NCBI GenBank assembly: GCA_039105265.1
Contig: JAPFFF010000003.1
Coordinates: forward strand, 8,680,001-8,744,000
Origin: Tritrichomonas musculus
Lineage: Eukaryota; Parabasalia; Tritrichomonadida; Tritrichomonadidae
Reading direction: 5' to 3'
Length of the DNA stretch: 64,000 nucleotides
The notes under the pieces: model-generated
Database searches by the model: none
Told to the model about the DNA's origin: nothing
What the model saw: only the letters and a program-made list of their open reading frames with translations
In this document: positions 47,601-57,193 of the stretch, in pieces
How the letters are laid out: every line of letters begins with the position of its first letter
Position numbering within the stretch: position 1 is the stretch's first letter
Made by a program: the position numbers and the translations under genes

Positions 47601-49673
47601 AAAATATTAAATAAGAAAACTAATTATCATCAGTTTGTACGAAAAAATTACAAAATTATTGGATTTTCATCTTTGATTGTTATCCCAATCTTTTTGTACA
47701 TTTGCATTAAGACCTACTTCACGCATTTGAATCTTTTTTATCAACCACCTTTGATAAACAAGTTTTATGTGAGACAAATCTTCCAATATTACACATCTGA
47801 GAATAAAAGATATAGTAAAGTTGGAAATAGAGCTCGTGCAGAAAAATTGAAGAAAGAATTCTTACAGAAGAAAAGTTATTCACGTTTATTTAACACAATT
47901 TTCATTTTATTTGTAACTTTTCTTTTGCTTCTTTTGGTTACAGCTGTTTTACTTTATTTGTTTGATATTTTGTTCAGCAATTTCAGTGAAGCTTTACAAG
48001 TTATTGAATACTCTTCTTTCTCTTGTATTCCTTACATTGAATCAATTTTTCAACTTCTTGCAATATCTGCTCATGGCAAAAAAACTGAAAATTTACATCG
48101 GTCACTTGTAAGTAATCTTATTGTATTATCGCAATTCATTAATCAGCCCCAGAAAAATTATGCTGCATATAAAGATGTTAATAGCGAAGTTTACCAAAAT
48201 TATTTGAGTTTTATTTGTTTCAAACCATCTTTTTTGATTGATTTTAACGATCAAAAAATTCTCATTCAATTGAGAGCTTTTTATAAATTCAAGAAACAAT
48301 TATCTTACAAGTATTTGGCAACATTAAAATTGATTCATTTTAAATTAATTGAATCAATTAAAATTATTTGTAGCCATCCTGATGATTATTCAATCGCAAT
48401 GCTTATTCCGCATGAATGGTTCAATATTGGTTCAGTGTATGAGCAATATTATAATGAAATATTCCTTCAATATAAAGCAAAAATTATATCAATTAAGGCT
48501 CAATATGTAAGTTTTGTATCTATTGCAATTATTGGTCAACTTATATTACTTTTATTTGCAATCTCAGACATTAATTATTTCACAAAGGCTTTTCAATTTG
48601 TAACTAAAATTCTTGCTATTCTTCCAAATAATTCACCTTTCTTTAGTGAAGAAGATAATGAAATTAAATTCAAGAAAGAAAGTCCAAGTATTGAGGTAAT
48701 GCCATTATTAAATATGATGCCAATCTCATTTATTACTGTTACTAAAAAAGGAGTTGTTGTTGATGCGAATAATCATGCTAAAATGTTATTTAAAGATGAT
48801 GTTAAAAAAGGATCGATCTTTAAGCCATCGAGAGTTTTCTTTGATGAAAAAGGTGAAAAACATTACTTTAAAGTCATTTATTCTTTAATTCAAAACTTCC
48901 CTTATCATCCATATCATCAAAAATTTAAAGATGCTTATTATTATATTTTAGTCCAAGATATAACTTCAACTGCAAATAAAAGAAAGAAGATTCATTATCT
49001 AACCCACGATTTAAACGAATACCGTAATTATATTTTCCCTACTGCTCTGACAAATAATTCACTAGTTCCCAAATCAATTTTTCTTCTTGATAACTTCGCA
49101 ACTGTTGAATTTGTATTTCCAAGAGAAATGAAAAATGATCTCTTTGTCAAGTTTATTTCAAAATTCAACGAAGTGAACAATAAATATTATTCTTCATTCT
49201 TCTTTGATGGTCAAAGATGCTCATTCTTTGTCATTTTTTCGTCATTTAATCAAAACATCAAGCAAAGACAGCATCTTCGTAATGCAATTAAATGTGCTCA
49301 ATATTTTTATGACACTTTCCGAACTGTTGATTATTCTAAATTATTCAAAATCGCTATTACTCAAGGTGAAAAACTAATATGTAAATTAACTGAGTCTACA
49401 TCGACATTTGTTGAGGTGTTTTCGTATTCGTTAGTTAAAAGTGCTCAAATGTTAAGATTTGCAAATCCAGGAGAAATTATTGTCGAATCTAGTATTTTAA
49501 ATTCAATTTATGAAGTTGTTACAAGTCAGCCTAGATATGGCTACTTCTATTTCTTTAATGACCAAATTAATTTCAGAGTTTTTGAAAATGGATTTTCATT
49601 TAGCAATACTGGCCGCAATAGCTTGATAATGTCTACTAATATAGCAAACAATTTTTATTTAGGTGTAGAGTAA
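44631..49673 (+). CDS. Multi-pass membrane cyclase-type protein with PAS and degenerate cyclase domain
   Basis: This 1680-residue protein has the layout of trichomonad class III adenylate cyclases. About eight N-terminal membrane segments (from residue ~72 to ~370) are followed by a cytosolic helical region and a low-complexity Asp/Asn/Gln/Lys-rich stretch with a His run (about 640-770). Four more membrane segments follow (about 830, 1025, 1090, 1300). A PAS-like domain (about 1350-1410, SFITVTKKGVVVDANNHAKM) precedes a cyclase-like C-terminus (about 1475-1650). Family enzymes turn ATP to cAMP with two metal-binding aspartates. Here the first strand reads IFLLDNFATVEFVF instead of a D-x-x-G-F-T/S pattern, and the second metal region reads FFDGQRCSFFVIF instead of GD. 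Activity is therefore doubtful; it may be a sensor or regulatory pseudo-cyclase. Confidence 0.75.
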   Translation: MSLPQSLAANTLESSMKSPSSKIKRQTEIGEMKLNVLWSKLIIKQIKQILPSFVEFSSITDSNLCYSNYKFATPIFSILLYSIIVCFSFFTDYTKLWNANPTLEKISGFITSLIHIPSKTDPTDIFSAPSYIAIILFFLYSSAGYFSIFIHKYKSYFCHRKIYEFALFITEGISLPMFIYEVSHVLIHIMLCIKSPDQCRLVYLSIIVITILAIPYLFLVTSRTFSDVKITGFPFLSTNCIGSFKQIFSISIVCSIIPIFCNINRKYAQYQTWLFLLISVISIRNIHHSLYFPSFFHNIVRVLIFSSTLILFLNSIIAYISTFFENPPSNLIVISFTVVNIICPIFSYFYYRVLRIKLHPILLSHVNDVSSLDERTVFLMYSCFDSTTYPILSSIDFVKLINDRFPYNDPILVLTLRFLYSTKKHPSYIFQRSAFIFRSSMYNVLGSVRLATLIELSNELMLSDHYLSSMRLNRLDKIIAECVEAHVIFWEAVLLDKLPAIGEATFLLYDKVLNASEYFKFLKIDNNSPQEYSRLYKKFKNKLSVESSSGDDVVSFVGNRREVYSPPNAQLKGTSSSPIYSELANNVLIIQDDTKEEKRHSFDKIEISQRPKTFLSNSPLKRLNSLPTNGELSANLLLMNKTESSQDLLDLNDDQEENKQDKSDDQNKSDIQEENDQISPLSNQENELNNRISSTNNNSGKYQKEEEIKLDHQNKHIGMSTGNLIINDDKNPNDQNKPKKNVYIHNSPTIHHHHHHHIKKIDHDNSSSTESSGSLLHPIKRKLPHIINKLRHRSDFDTYERLIRADSVDFTPRKGPLAETVKNYIVEGQPLRNNLLLFFFISEILIFFGILISASFKYSQFNKLMRESLDYFDANCAFFRSSFKLIFTLIIRKYDLYDSNFFIDDKWIKYFNESDSMQAIKRSRMIFRDSKLDGMNETLYNLLFDQFEKMINDNYTRLVDLLTSDHFLDCTNTLTKLGTELLYEDFNQTKKILNKKTNYHQFVRKNYKIIGFSSLIVIPIFLYICIKTYFTHLNLFYQPPLINKFYVRQIFQYYTSENKRYSKVGNRARAEKLKKEFLQKKSYSRLFNTIFILFVTFLLLLLVTAVLLYLFDILFSNFSEALQVIEYSSFSCIPYIESIFQLLAISAHGKKTENLHRSLVSNLIVLSQFINQPQKNYAAYKDVNSEVYQNYLSFICFKPSFLIDFNDQKILIQLRAFYKFKKQLSYKYLATLKLIHFKLIESIKIICSHPDDYSIAMLIPHEWFNIGSVYEQYYNEIFLQYKAKIISIKAQYVSFVSIAIIGQLILLLFAISDINYFTKAFQFVTKILAILPNNSPFFSEEDNEIKFKKESPSIEVMPLLNMMPISFITVTKKGVVVDANNHAKMLFKDDVKKGSIFKPSRVFFDEKGEKHYFKVIYSLIQNFPYHPYHQKFKDAYYYILVQDITSTANKRKKIHYLTHDLNEYRNYIFPTALTNNSLVPKSIFLLDNFATVEFVFPREMKNDLFVKFISKFNEVNNKYYSSFFFDGQRCSFFVIFSSFNQNIKQRQHLRNAIKCAQYFYDTFRTVDYSKLFKIAITQGEKLICKLTESTSTFVEVFSYSLVKSAQMLRFANPGEIIVESSILNSIYEVVTSQPRYGYFYFFNDQINFRVFENGFSFSNTGRNSLIMSTNIANNFYLGVE

Positions 49674-49824
49674 TTTATAATTAAATTGTTTTTAATAAAT
49701 TAATTTATATTGGATATGCAACTCTTCTCTTTAATATTAGTTTTATAGATATAGAAAAGAAAATAAATTAGTTCAATAATAAAACTATCTCTTTTATATA
49801 TAACAAAAAAATACATATTTAGTC

Positions 49825-50970
49825 TTACTTCCTAGCTTCTTTTCTCATTTCAAGTTTTTGTTCAATTTTCTTTAGGTTTAATTCTCTTTTTAAAGTAGCA
49901 TTTGTTTCATATTCATTTGTTAATAATCTTGTTTTCTGATTAAGCTCTTCTTTTTTCTGCATTGCCAATTCTTCCAATTGAATAGATAATTGACTTTTTT
50001 CACCAATAGCTGAACTATTTATATTTGCATTCTGATTAAGCGATTTCATTTCACTCTTTGCAATATTACTTTCTTTTTTCAAACTGAGCATTTTTGTAGT
50101 GAATTCTTGGTTCTGATTATCAATTTCTTTTTCTATTTCTGCAACTATCTTTTCATTTGCTGCAACTTTGTTCTTTAAATCTTCAATTTCTCTTTGATAA
50201 TCTTTATTAACTTTTTTGATTTTATTTGTGTAATTCGTATCATTAGATTTTAGTTTTTTCAGAATTTCATCTTTCTCTTTCTTATGTTTTTGAGACATAT
50301 TTTCAATCATTGTTATGCATGTACCAAGCTGTTTTTTCACTGATTCAAGTTCTCTGAGTCTTTCTTTTTTCTTCCGATCAATTGAGTTTTCAAGTTCGCG
50401 TATTTTGGAATTTTGAAGATTTTCATCACGATCATTTATTTCATCATCTGAAACATCTAATAAATCATCAATTTTTATATCATCGTCATCATCTGAATAT
50501 CCTTTTAAAATGGTGTTTGTTGAATTGATGCCTTGTAATTTATCAAGTTTTTTCTTTGCTCTTTCAAGCTTCTTATTGATTGGTTCAACCTTTTTAGCAG
50601 TCAGATCTTCACTCCATTTGGTTATACTATTAATTAATTCATCGAAATCAGCGGCCATTGCACTAACTTTTTGAGAATGGTCAAAGTTTATTTTTCGAAG
50701 CTTAGTTTGATGAATTGAATTTTCATGAATCGATGCTAATCTTTTTTGTAAATTTTGATGTAATCTTTCACTATTCATTTGGTTTTTTCGAAGTAAATTT
50801 TGTTCGTCTATGTATCTGATCTGGTCTGAAATTTCTTGAATTTCATATTTTAAGCTTTGTAAATAATAAGCATAATTTTCAATTTCATCATCAGCAAAAG
50901 AAACTTGCTCTGTAACCTTTTGCTCAATTTTATTTGCTCTTTCTTCAACGTTATACTTTGTATAATTCAT
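49825..50970 (-). CDS. Coiled-coil protein, function unknown
   Basis: The 381-residue protein is almost wholly predicted coiled coil, rich in Glu, Lys, Gln, Asn and Leu in heptad-like spacing from about residue 5 to 160 and 190 to 380. A short acidic break (about 165-185, SDDDDDIKIDDLLDVSDDE) separates the two coils. There is no signal peptide, membrane segment or enzymatic motif. Such proteins in trichomonads are often cytoskeletal, basal-body or scaffold parts, but nothing here identifies one. Convergent with the cyclase-like gene, 151 bp apart. Confidence 0.7.
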   Translation of the reverse strand: MNYTKYNVEERANKIEQKVTEQVSFADDEIENYAYYLQSLKYEIQEISDQIRYIDEQNLLRKNQMNSERLHQNLQKRLASIHENSIHQTKLRKINFDHSQKVSAMAADFDELINSITKWSEDLTAKKVEPINKKLERAKKKLDKLQGINSTNTILKGYSDDDDDIKIDDLLDVSDDEINDRDENLQNSKIRELENSIDRKKKERLRELESVKKQLGTCITMIENMSQKHKKEKDEILKKLKSNDTNYTNKIKKVNKDYQREIEDLKNKVAANEKIVAEIEKEIDNQNQEFTTKMLSLKKESNIAKSEMKSLNQNANINSSAIGEKSQLSIQLEELAMQKKEELNQKTRLLTNEYETNATLKRELNLKKIEQKLEMRKEARK

Positions 50971-51199
50971 TTTAGTTTTTATAAAAAAAACAAGATTTTT
51001 TCAAAGCATATTTGTCCATGTAAACGGAAAATCTAAAGAAAAAGTTAGATGTTTTATTTAAGATTGAATGTTATAATTGTTCATCAATTATAAATATCAT
51101 AGATGCTAGCATAGAAAGACAGTTGATATTATTCAAATAATAAATTGCAAATTGCAAATTAACATAAACTTTTAATAACAAATAATAATTATTATAGCA

Positions 51200-52288
51200 T
51201 TAAAATTGACTAGATTGTTCAGATAGAGGCAATGTCGAATTTATCTGTTCCATTTCTGAACAAAGTGAATCAATTATGTTTAAAACAGATTGCTGTTTAT
51301 TATTTGGATCAACTTGATATCCATTGTTTCTCAAAACCATTGCAACTTTATCTAAAAGACTCAATTCACTGAGATTTTTGGTAGATCTTTTGTTATCAAG
51401 ATTATCGTTATTATCATAATTTTCATCATAATCGTTTGCATTATCCTTAGTATTTTCATATTCATTATAGCCATCATCATCAGATCTTGCAGGATAATTA
51501 TTATTTTCATTTTGGTCATCTTGTTCATATTGATCAATTTCCTCTGAGTTTTCATCTTTAATATTCTGATTAGTGTGATTTTCGGTATTCTCGGGAATAT
51601 TATTACTTACTACATTTTGGCTTCGATAGCTATTAGCATGACTATCTTCATTAACATCATTTTCAATTTCATCATTGGCTTCTTCCTCTTCTTCTTCAAA
51701 TTCATTGTTTCTAACTTGTTGTTCTTCTTCGTCATCAGTTTCATATTCAAGTTTATGTTCATCTTCGCTATAAATACCATAATATTTTAGTAGTTCAATT
51801 ATTTCATTTTTTGGTGGGCAAGGATATTCAACAATCCAACCAGCATTAATGAGTTGTTCTGTCTCTGGCATTGGATATCCAGCAGATTTTACTTTTTCTC
51901 TGGTGTTCTGTGAAATCAATTTTCCATTAAAAATATTTAAATTAGGTAAAACAAGTAAAAGTGAGGCAACCAAATTAAAACTTGGTGTTGACTTTGATAA
52001 CGGAGTGCTTTTTAATGAAATAGTTGTAATTTTAGATATAGCTAAAATATTTTTTAGAGAAGCAATTGTAGATCCATCTGCGATAAGAGCCTTTAAAGAT
52101 GGTTGTGGCTTAAGGCCCTCAAAAGACTGAATTGTTCGAACGTATGATAAATCGAGTTGAACCATTAATTTGAGTGTACCAAGCTTCTCAAGATCATCAA
52201 TATTTTCGCCTGAAAGATTTACTTTGTTACTTCTTTTTAAACAATCATTGACTCGCATTTTCCACATTGGAGGAACTTGGGAATTCAT
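51200..52288 (-). CDS. Leucine-rich-repeat protein with acidic Asn/Asp-rich tail
   Basis: This 362-residue protein has an N-terminal LRR region (about 20-145) of SDS22/ANP32-like short repeats: NKVNLSGENIDDLEKL, LMVQLDLSYVRTIQSFEGL, SLKALIADGSTIASLKNI, ITTISLKSTPLSK and LPNLNIFNGKLIS. The last phrase resembles an LRR cap. Residues about 180-300 are a long acidic, Asn-rich disordered tail. A final helical segment (SLLDKVAMVLRNNGYQV) follows. LRR proteins of this kind are protein-interaction scaffolds, often in cilia, nuclei or phosphatase complexes. The exact role is unknown. No signal peptide. Confidence 0.75.
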   Translation of the reverse strand: MNSQVPPMWKMRVNDCLKRSNKVNLSGENIDDLEKLGTLKLMVQLDLSYVRTIQSFEGLKPQPSLKALIADGSTIASLKNILAISKITTISLKSTPLSKSTPSFNLVASLLLVLPNLNIFNGKLISQNTREKVKSAGYPMPETEQLINAGWIVEYPCPPKNEIIELLKYYGIYSEDEHKLEYETDDEEEQQVRNNEFEEEEEEANDEIENDVNEDSHANSYRSQNVVSNNIPENTENHTNQNIKDENSEEIDQYEQDDQNENNNYPARSDDDGYNEYENTKDNANDYDENYDNNDNLDNKRSTKNLSELSLLDKVAMVLRNNGYQVDPNNKQQSVLNIIDSLCSEMEQINSTLPLSEQSSQF

Positions 52289-52646
52289 TCTAATTATATA
52301 AAAAAACGAAATAGAATTGAATTAATTAATTTAAATATACTTTATCAAAAATTTGTGATTACTTTCAAAGTTTTAATAAACCGACAATTGTAAATTATTT
52401 TATGAAATTTTTTTAAGGTCTTATGAGGAAAATAGTTTTTAAATCTTCATTTATATTTTTGTCAATTTCAAGATTGTTATCAAGCTTGATAATAACTAAT
52501 CGTTTATAGAATAATATTTTATAGAAAAACTAACTTATCTGAATAATAAAAAACAATGAGTCAATAAAAATAGGATCAAAAAATTCATTATGCATTTTCA
52601 AGCAAATAAAAGCAGACTGCCTTAAAAATAGTAAAGTTTTTTTAAC
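52289..52646. other. Intergenic spacer with a small palindrome
   Basis: It separates two same-strand genes. A perfect 16-bp palindrome TTATCAAGCTTGATAA lies at 52477-52492. It could be a protein-binding site or chance. Nothing else is recognised. Confidence 0.4.
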
Positions 52647-54263
52647 TTATTCATTCTTCCTATAAGTTAAAGACTGAAAAGTTGTCCAATTAAAATTCCA
52701 AACCTGAGGTAAGTCATCGAAAAGAACATCTTCATAAGGTGGAACACCAAATACCCAAGGGGGATTATTATCCTTTGTTGGTGATGCAATTGCATGGAAT
52801 AGCAGTTTAGAATTGAATTCAGATACTTTACAACATTTGGAATCAAGTCCTCCGAATGCTTTTGCTGCTCCATAAGGTTCACCTGGTCTTCTGAGATCAT
52901 ATCTTGACATAATTGCTTGAGCTGGATCGCTTTTAGAGTAAGGGTCGCGCTTCCAATTGTTGTAAGTCATTAATTTTTTGAATTGATCGAAATTCTTAAT
53001 TCTCTTTGACTCTCTTTGAAGAATCTTAAAACGAGATGAATTGTAATAAGAGAAGAAATCACCAGTTACTCCTCCAGAAGCAACTTTTTCTGGATAACCT
53101 GCCTTTTTATACAGTCTATCTGAAAAAGGTACATTAATTGAAGGGAAATAGCCATTTTTGACGAGAAAATCTGTTAAATCTTTTCTTTCATAATCTCCTG
53201 GATATTGTTCAATCATCCATAAAAGATCTGAACTTGGCTTTTTCTTACGTCTAAATTTCTTTGTATCAAGAATGAGATATTGATTATTCAAGGTTCCACT
53301 ATTGTGTTTAATAAATTCAGTTGTCCAGTCAGGACCATTGTCAGTAAGCCACATTGATCTAACTGCTCGAAGCCATGTCAATAAATTTTCTGGAACAACA
53401 AGATCATAAAGAGACATATTGAAAATACTCATTGTGGTCTCTAAAACAAGAAGTCCGCTATCAGCTATGTAAAAATCATCGTAACTGAAAAGTTTTCCCA
53501 CGCGTGTACTGAAAAGTACGCGTTTGGCCTTGAATTCAGGAATTGGAAAATGATACTCTTTTAATTCACCATGTAGATCGCGAAAATCACTCCATGTATC
53601 TTGTGCGAAATATATGTCACTAAAATCTGGTAAGAGTCTAATTAAACCGGTACAGTCTTCACCATTTGTTGGTCCTGATACTTTTTTAGGTTTACGATCA
53701 ATAGCACTTTCAACATCATATAGTTCACATTCTGCTTCCAAGAACCAGAAATCAAGATATGTCATTGCATCCTTTGGTGATCCATCTTTTGAAACACGAT
53801 AATTGTAACCTTCTACAAGGCCTCTAAATTGAGTTAATGTATAATTTATTTCTTGCCAATAAGGTGAATCAACGTAAGATTCAACAGACTCGAAGGTATA
53901 ATTCATATTTTTTTCCATAAAATAAGTCCATTCAGGTGAATATGGTTCATGACGCTTGAAATTATGAATATCTTTCATTAATAAGTAGTGAGAATGGATT
54001 TGTTTTTGAGAAAGATAGCCTTCAAGAAATCCAGCGCAACGGAGCATATTTTTACTATCAGCTCCTTCTCTGCCTTCAACATGTAATGTATACCATCCAA
54101 CTTCAAATATTGAATTATTCCAAAATGCCCAAGCATCTGATTTTTTTGTATCAACAACATCAAGTGTAATTTTCGGTTGGCCATCTATAATTTGGCACGA
54201 AGCATTTTGTGCTTCTGAAAAAGCATGAATAGCAAGAATAAATAAAATCATAATGCTTCTCAT
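52647..54263 (-). CDS. Secreted phospholipase B-like (PLBD/lama) hydrolase
   Basis: This 538-residue protein belongs to the phospholipase B-like Ntn-hydrolase family, lysosomal amidases or lipases in animals and Dictyostelium. A signal peptide (MRSIMILFILAIHAFSEA) starts it. Family motifs are CAGFLEGYLSQKQIHSHY (76-93), TQFRGLVEGYNYR (144-156), and the cleavage and active-site segment NGEDCTGLIRLLPDFSDIYF with nucleophile Cys204. The downstream sequence AQDTWSDFRDLHGELKEYHF and the C-terminal PWVFGVPPYEDVLFDDLPQVWNF also fit. The enzyme should self-cleave before Cys204. N-glycosylation sequons are present. Likely lysosomal or secreted, acting on membrane lipids or N-acyl substrates. The start lies 1 base downstream of TTTCAA. 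Confidence 0.93.
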   Translation of the reverse strand: MRSIMILFILAIHAFSEAQNASCQIIDGQPKITLDVVDTKKSDAWAFWNNSIFEVGWYTLHVEGREGADSKNMLRCAGFLEGYLSQKQIHSHYLLMKDIHNFKRHEPYSPEWTYFMEKNMNYTFESVESYVDSPYWQEINYTLTQFRGLVEGYNYRVSKDGSPKDAMTYLDFWFLEAECELYDVESAIDRKPKKVSGPTNGEDCTGLIRLLPDFSDIYFAQDTWSDFRDLHGELKEYHFPIPEFKAKRVLFSTRVGKLFSYDDFYIADSGLLVLETTMSIFNMSLYDLVVPENLLTWLRAVRSMWLTDNGPDWTTEFIKHNSGTLNNQYLILDTKKFRRKKKPSSDLLWMIEQYPGDYERKDLTDFLVKNGYFPSINVPFSDRLYKKAGYPEKVASGGVTGDFFSYYNSSRFKILQRESKRIKNFDQFKKLMTYNNWKRDPYSKSDPAQAIMSRYDLRRPGEPYGAAKAFGGLDSKCCKVSEFNSKLLFHAIASPTKDNNPPWVFGVPPYEDVLFDDLPQVWNFNWTTFQSLTYRKNE

Positions 54264-54499
54264 TTGAAATATTTAAACTTTTTAAATAGTTTACAAAAAA
54301 CAATCATTAAAAAGACATTGTTCGAGATAACTTCCCTAAAATTAATTATACAATTAATGGAAGTTCAATTATCATTGACAATGTATGTTTAGACCAATTA
54401 CATGATTTGATTGAAACATATTTCAATGAATTCCAAAATTGATTTAATTAAATATTTTTTTTATCATCATATTTTATTATAACGCATTTTAATTTATTT

Positions 54500-56600
54500 T
54501 TTTTGTTTCAAATGTCTGCTAAACGAACATTATCATTAAAACAACTTCGACGTAAATCAAATATCATTGACAAGAAGATTATCAAATTAATTAATGAAAC
54601 TGCTACTGCAAACCCTCGTCGAATGAATACGATTAAACGTAAAATGATTGAATTACAAAATCAAGCAAATAACATATTCAAGCAAATCATGAATAAAACA
54701 TCAACTCCTGAATATGAAATATTGCTTAAGCGTAATGCATTGATTAAAGAAGCAGTTGGAAACACTAAATATGACGATAATGAGACAAAACAAATTATTG
54801 AAACATATGGTCATATATTTGAACAAGATGTTAATAGTCTTTATAATAACAAATCGTTCAACAAAATTGAAGAGAACAAATGGGAAATTATCACCGATTT
54901 GATTAATGATGTTGATGAACGACGAAAACAACAAAATGATTCAGATTATTTATTTAACATTGGTGAACCGCCATTTATTTCATATAAGAACGAGCAAAAT
55001 GAAATCAAGAAACAACGCGGAATAGTTGAAAACATAATTAAACGATTAAAGAAGAATCCAATTAATTGTTTACTTGATATTGAAGAAGTATTATCTCATT
55101 TGAATGATTATGGTAAAACATTAATCTTTCGTTCATTCCATCAATTCTTTGTCAAAACTATTGGTAAAATTGCTATCACAATGAAATGTTTTATTAAATA
55201 TTTTATTACAACTTGGCATTCCAAATCATTCAATGGAGAAGAATACAACAAGTTATTAAACAATTTCATCAAGGAATCAATGGCTTATTCAATTGAACAT
55301 GAAGTCGCTCCGCGATGCAAAGTTGTAATAAAATATTTAATGAAGAAACTCCTGAAAATCTGGTTTCAGATTCTGATGCAGGATTTGTTCCAAAAGTTAT
55401 ATTATTTAAGAAGCTTGCATTGGTTGAAATTGGAACTAAAAATGACGATGTTAAAAAAATTAGATACAACAATGATGTTGGAGGTGCTTTCTTCAAATAT
55501 ATTGCAAAGTATAATACTCCAAAGATTGTTGTTAATTATCTTAAAAGACTTCAAATCTTTGATACATTATATGAAACATGTTATAAATATCCACATTTCA
55601 AATTAATTCGACAGCATTATTCTGGATTAAGTTATGAATCATTACTTGACCAAATAAATGAAGAAGAATTGATTAAATGTCATAAATTCAAAGGAAATGT
55701 TAATAAAGAAAGAATTCTTCATTATCAAAGAAGTGAATTGAACGATAATTGCTTTATATACGCATTAATTCAAACAAATGAATATACAAATGATGAATTA
55801 AACAAAATGCGCCTTCAAATCAAAAATCGATATTTACATAAGAGTGTATTAAATGATATATGCAACGAATACATGATTCATATTAAATTATCATACACTG
55901 ATGATGAAACTTCATCCAAAGACAAACGTTCAAATCAAAAAATACAATCAAAGGATGAAAAGAAGAATTACATGGGTGTTGCTGAAAATGAAGCAAAACA
56001 TATTCACAAATTTGTTCTTTATCAAAACCATTATTTCATTGATGAACCAACTCCATTCAGCACATATTATATTAAACATTTATCCGAAAACATTCATCCA
56101 AAATATTATTGATGAATATTTCCCAATTGGAAAACAAATTGTATCTATCGATGATATCAAAGCTGACAAAGAATCTGAAGATGAATTACTCTCACGTGAA
56201 CTATCACCATTTATGCAACAAATAATTGATGAATATAATCAACTTATCAAAACATCATCACATATAGTTATCAAAAGCATGGAACTAAGACTGGACATTC
56301 TGTTTTAGATAAATTCCTTCCACATCAAACTGGAATGAATCTCAAAATCAATTTAATTCCTAATTTCGCAATAATTGGTGTTGATATTAACAAATCTCTT
56401 AATGATGAACAACGAAAATCAATTCGTGATGATTTCATAAGCAAATTATCTAAAGATGATGTCATAATTAAATCTGGTTCTCGTGGATTACATATTTATT
56501 GTGTTCATGATATTGCATCTGTTTATTTGTGGAGTTTGAGTTTTTGGTATATAATCATCATTAGAGTTATTATTATTAATTTCATTTTGAGATATTGTTT
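54500..56600 (+). mobile_element. Maverick DNA polymerase B-type region (fossil part)
   Basis: This part of the relic carries phrases found in trichomonad Maverick polymerase frames: a long Lys/Asn-rich helical front, then NDNCFIYALIQTNEYTNDEL and NHYFIDEPTPFSTYYIKHL. A downstream stretch, VDINKSLNDEQRKSIRDDF and SGSRGLHIYC, resembles a primase-type or helicase-associated piece. Broken; not functional. Confidence 0.55.
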
Positions 56601-57153
56601 GTTTATGATAATCATGTGACGTATTATTTTCATTAATATTGTCATTGTCATTATCATCAACATATAAATCAGTACATAATGTTTGATATTTTCGTTTTAA
56701 CTTTTTATGCGTAGACATTAGTTTATCAACTTTGCTATTCAATTCAATAGTATGTTCGATTAACAATTGGTCATTTGTATAATATATTTTTTTGTCCTGA
56801 ATTTGCTTGTCTAATGTATTCTCATTATCAGCGTTGATAACTTTTTGTGAAACAGATGGTTTAACTTGTTTTCGTTTTATAATTCTAAAGTTTCCATTTG
56901 AAAAGAATTTTACATCAAAATTTGGTTGTTCGATTCCAGATTTTGCATTTGCAATAATAATTGCACGTTCATCATCAGCTAAAGATTTGATTGATTTGTT
57001 TTCAACCAATTTAGTTTCTTGTTTAGTTTCAGACGAAGTATCATCAATTTTTTTATCCAAATGTTCATCATCGATTTGTATTTCAATTTCGTCATTTGTT
57101 TGAGTCATGCCATTGTCATCACTGACTGGCACTTTGGGGTCACAATCCGACAT
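56488..57153 (-). mobile_element. Maverick accessory frame (fossil part)
   Basis: A 221-residue frame with an acidic head, FDVKFFSNGNFRIIKRKQVK, KKIYYTNDQLLIEHTIELNS and a Lys-rich coiled stretch. These phrases resemble a small Maverick-associated protein of unknown role. It lies in opposite orientation to the polymerase part, as in related elements. Confidence 0.5.
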
Positions 57154-57193
57154 TTATCATTCTATTAGAACTTTTTAAGAAATATAACACAAT

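Larger units (their letters stand above)
54300..57160. mobile_element. Fossil Maverick/Polinton, left piece
   Basis: Plus-strand frames across this stretch match the Maverick DNA polymerase region of trichomonads, and a minus-strand accessory frame (56488-57153) is Maverick-type. The copy is broken by several interruptions and I see no terminal inverted repeats or target duplication. It is a moderately old relic: amino-acid identity remains readable. The left limit near 54300 is where coding-like sequence (NGSSIIIDNVCLDQLHDLIE) starts right after the PLB-like gene. Confidence 0.7.

Noticed and set aside
51361-51790. Overlapping frames opposite the LRR protein tail
   Set aside because: They are antisense or out-of-frame readings of the Asp/Asn/Glu-rich codons and have no independent support.
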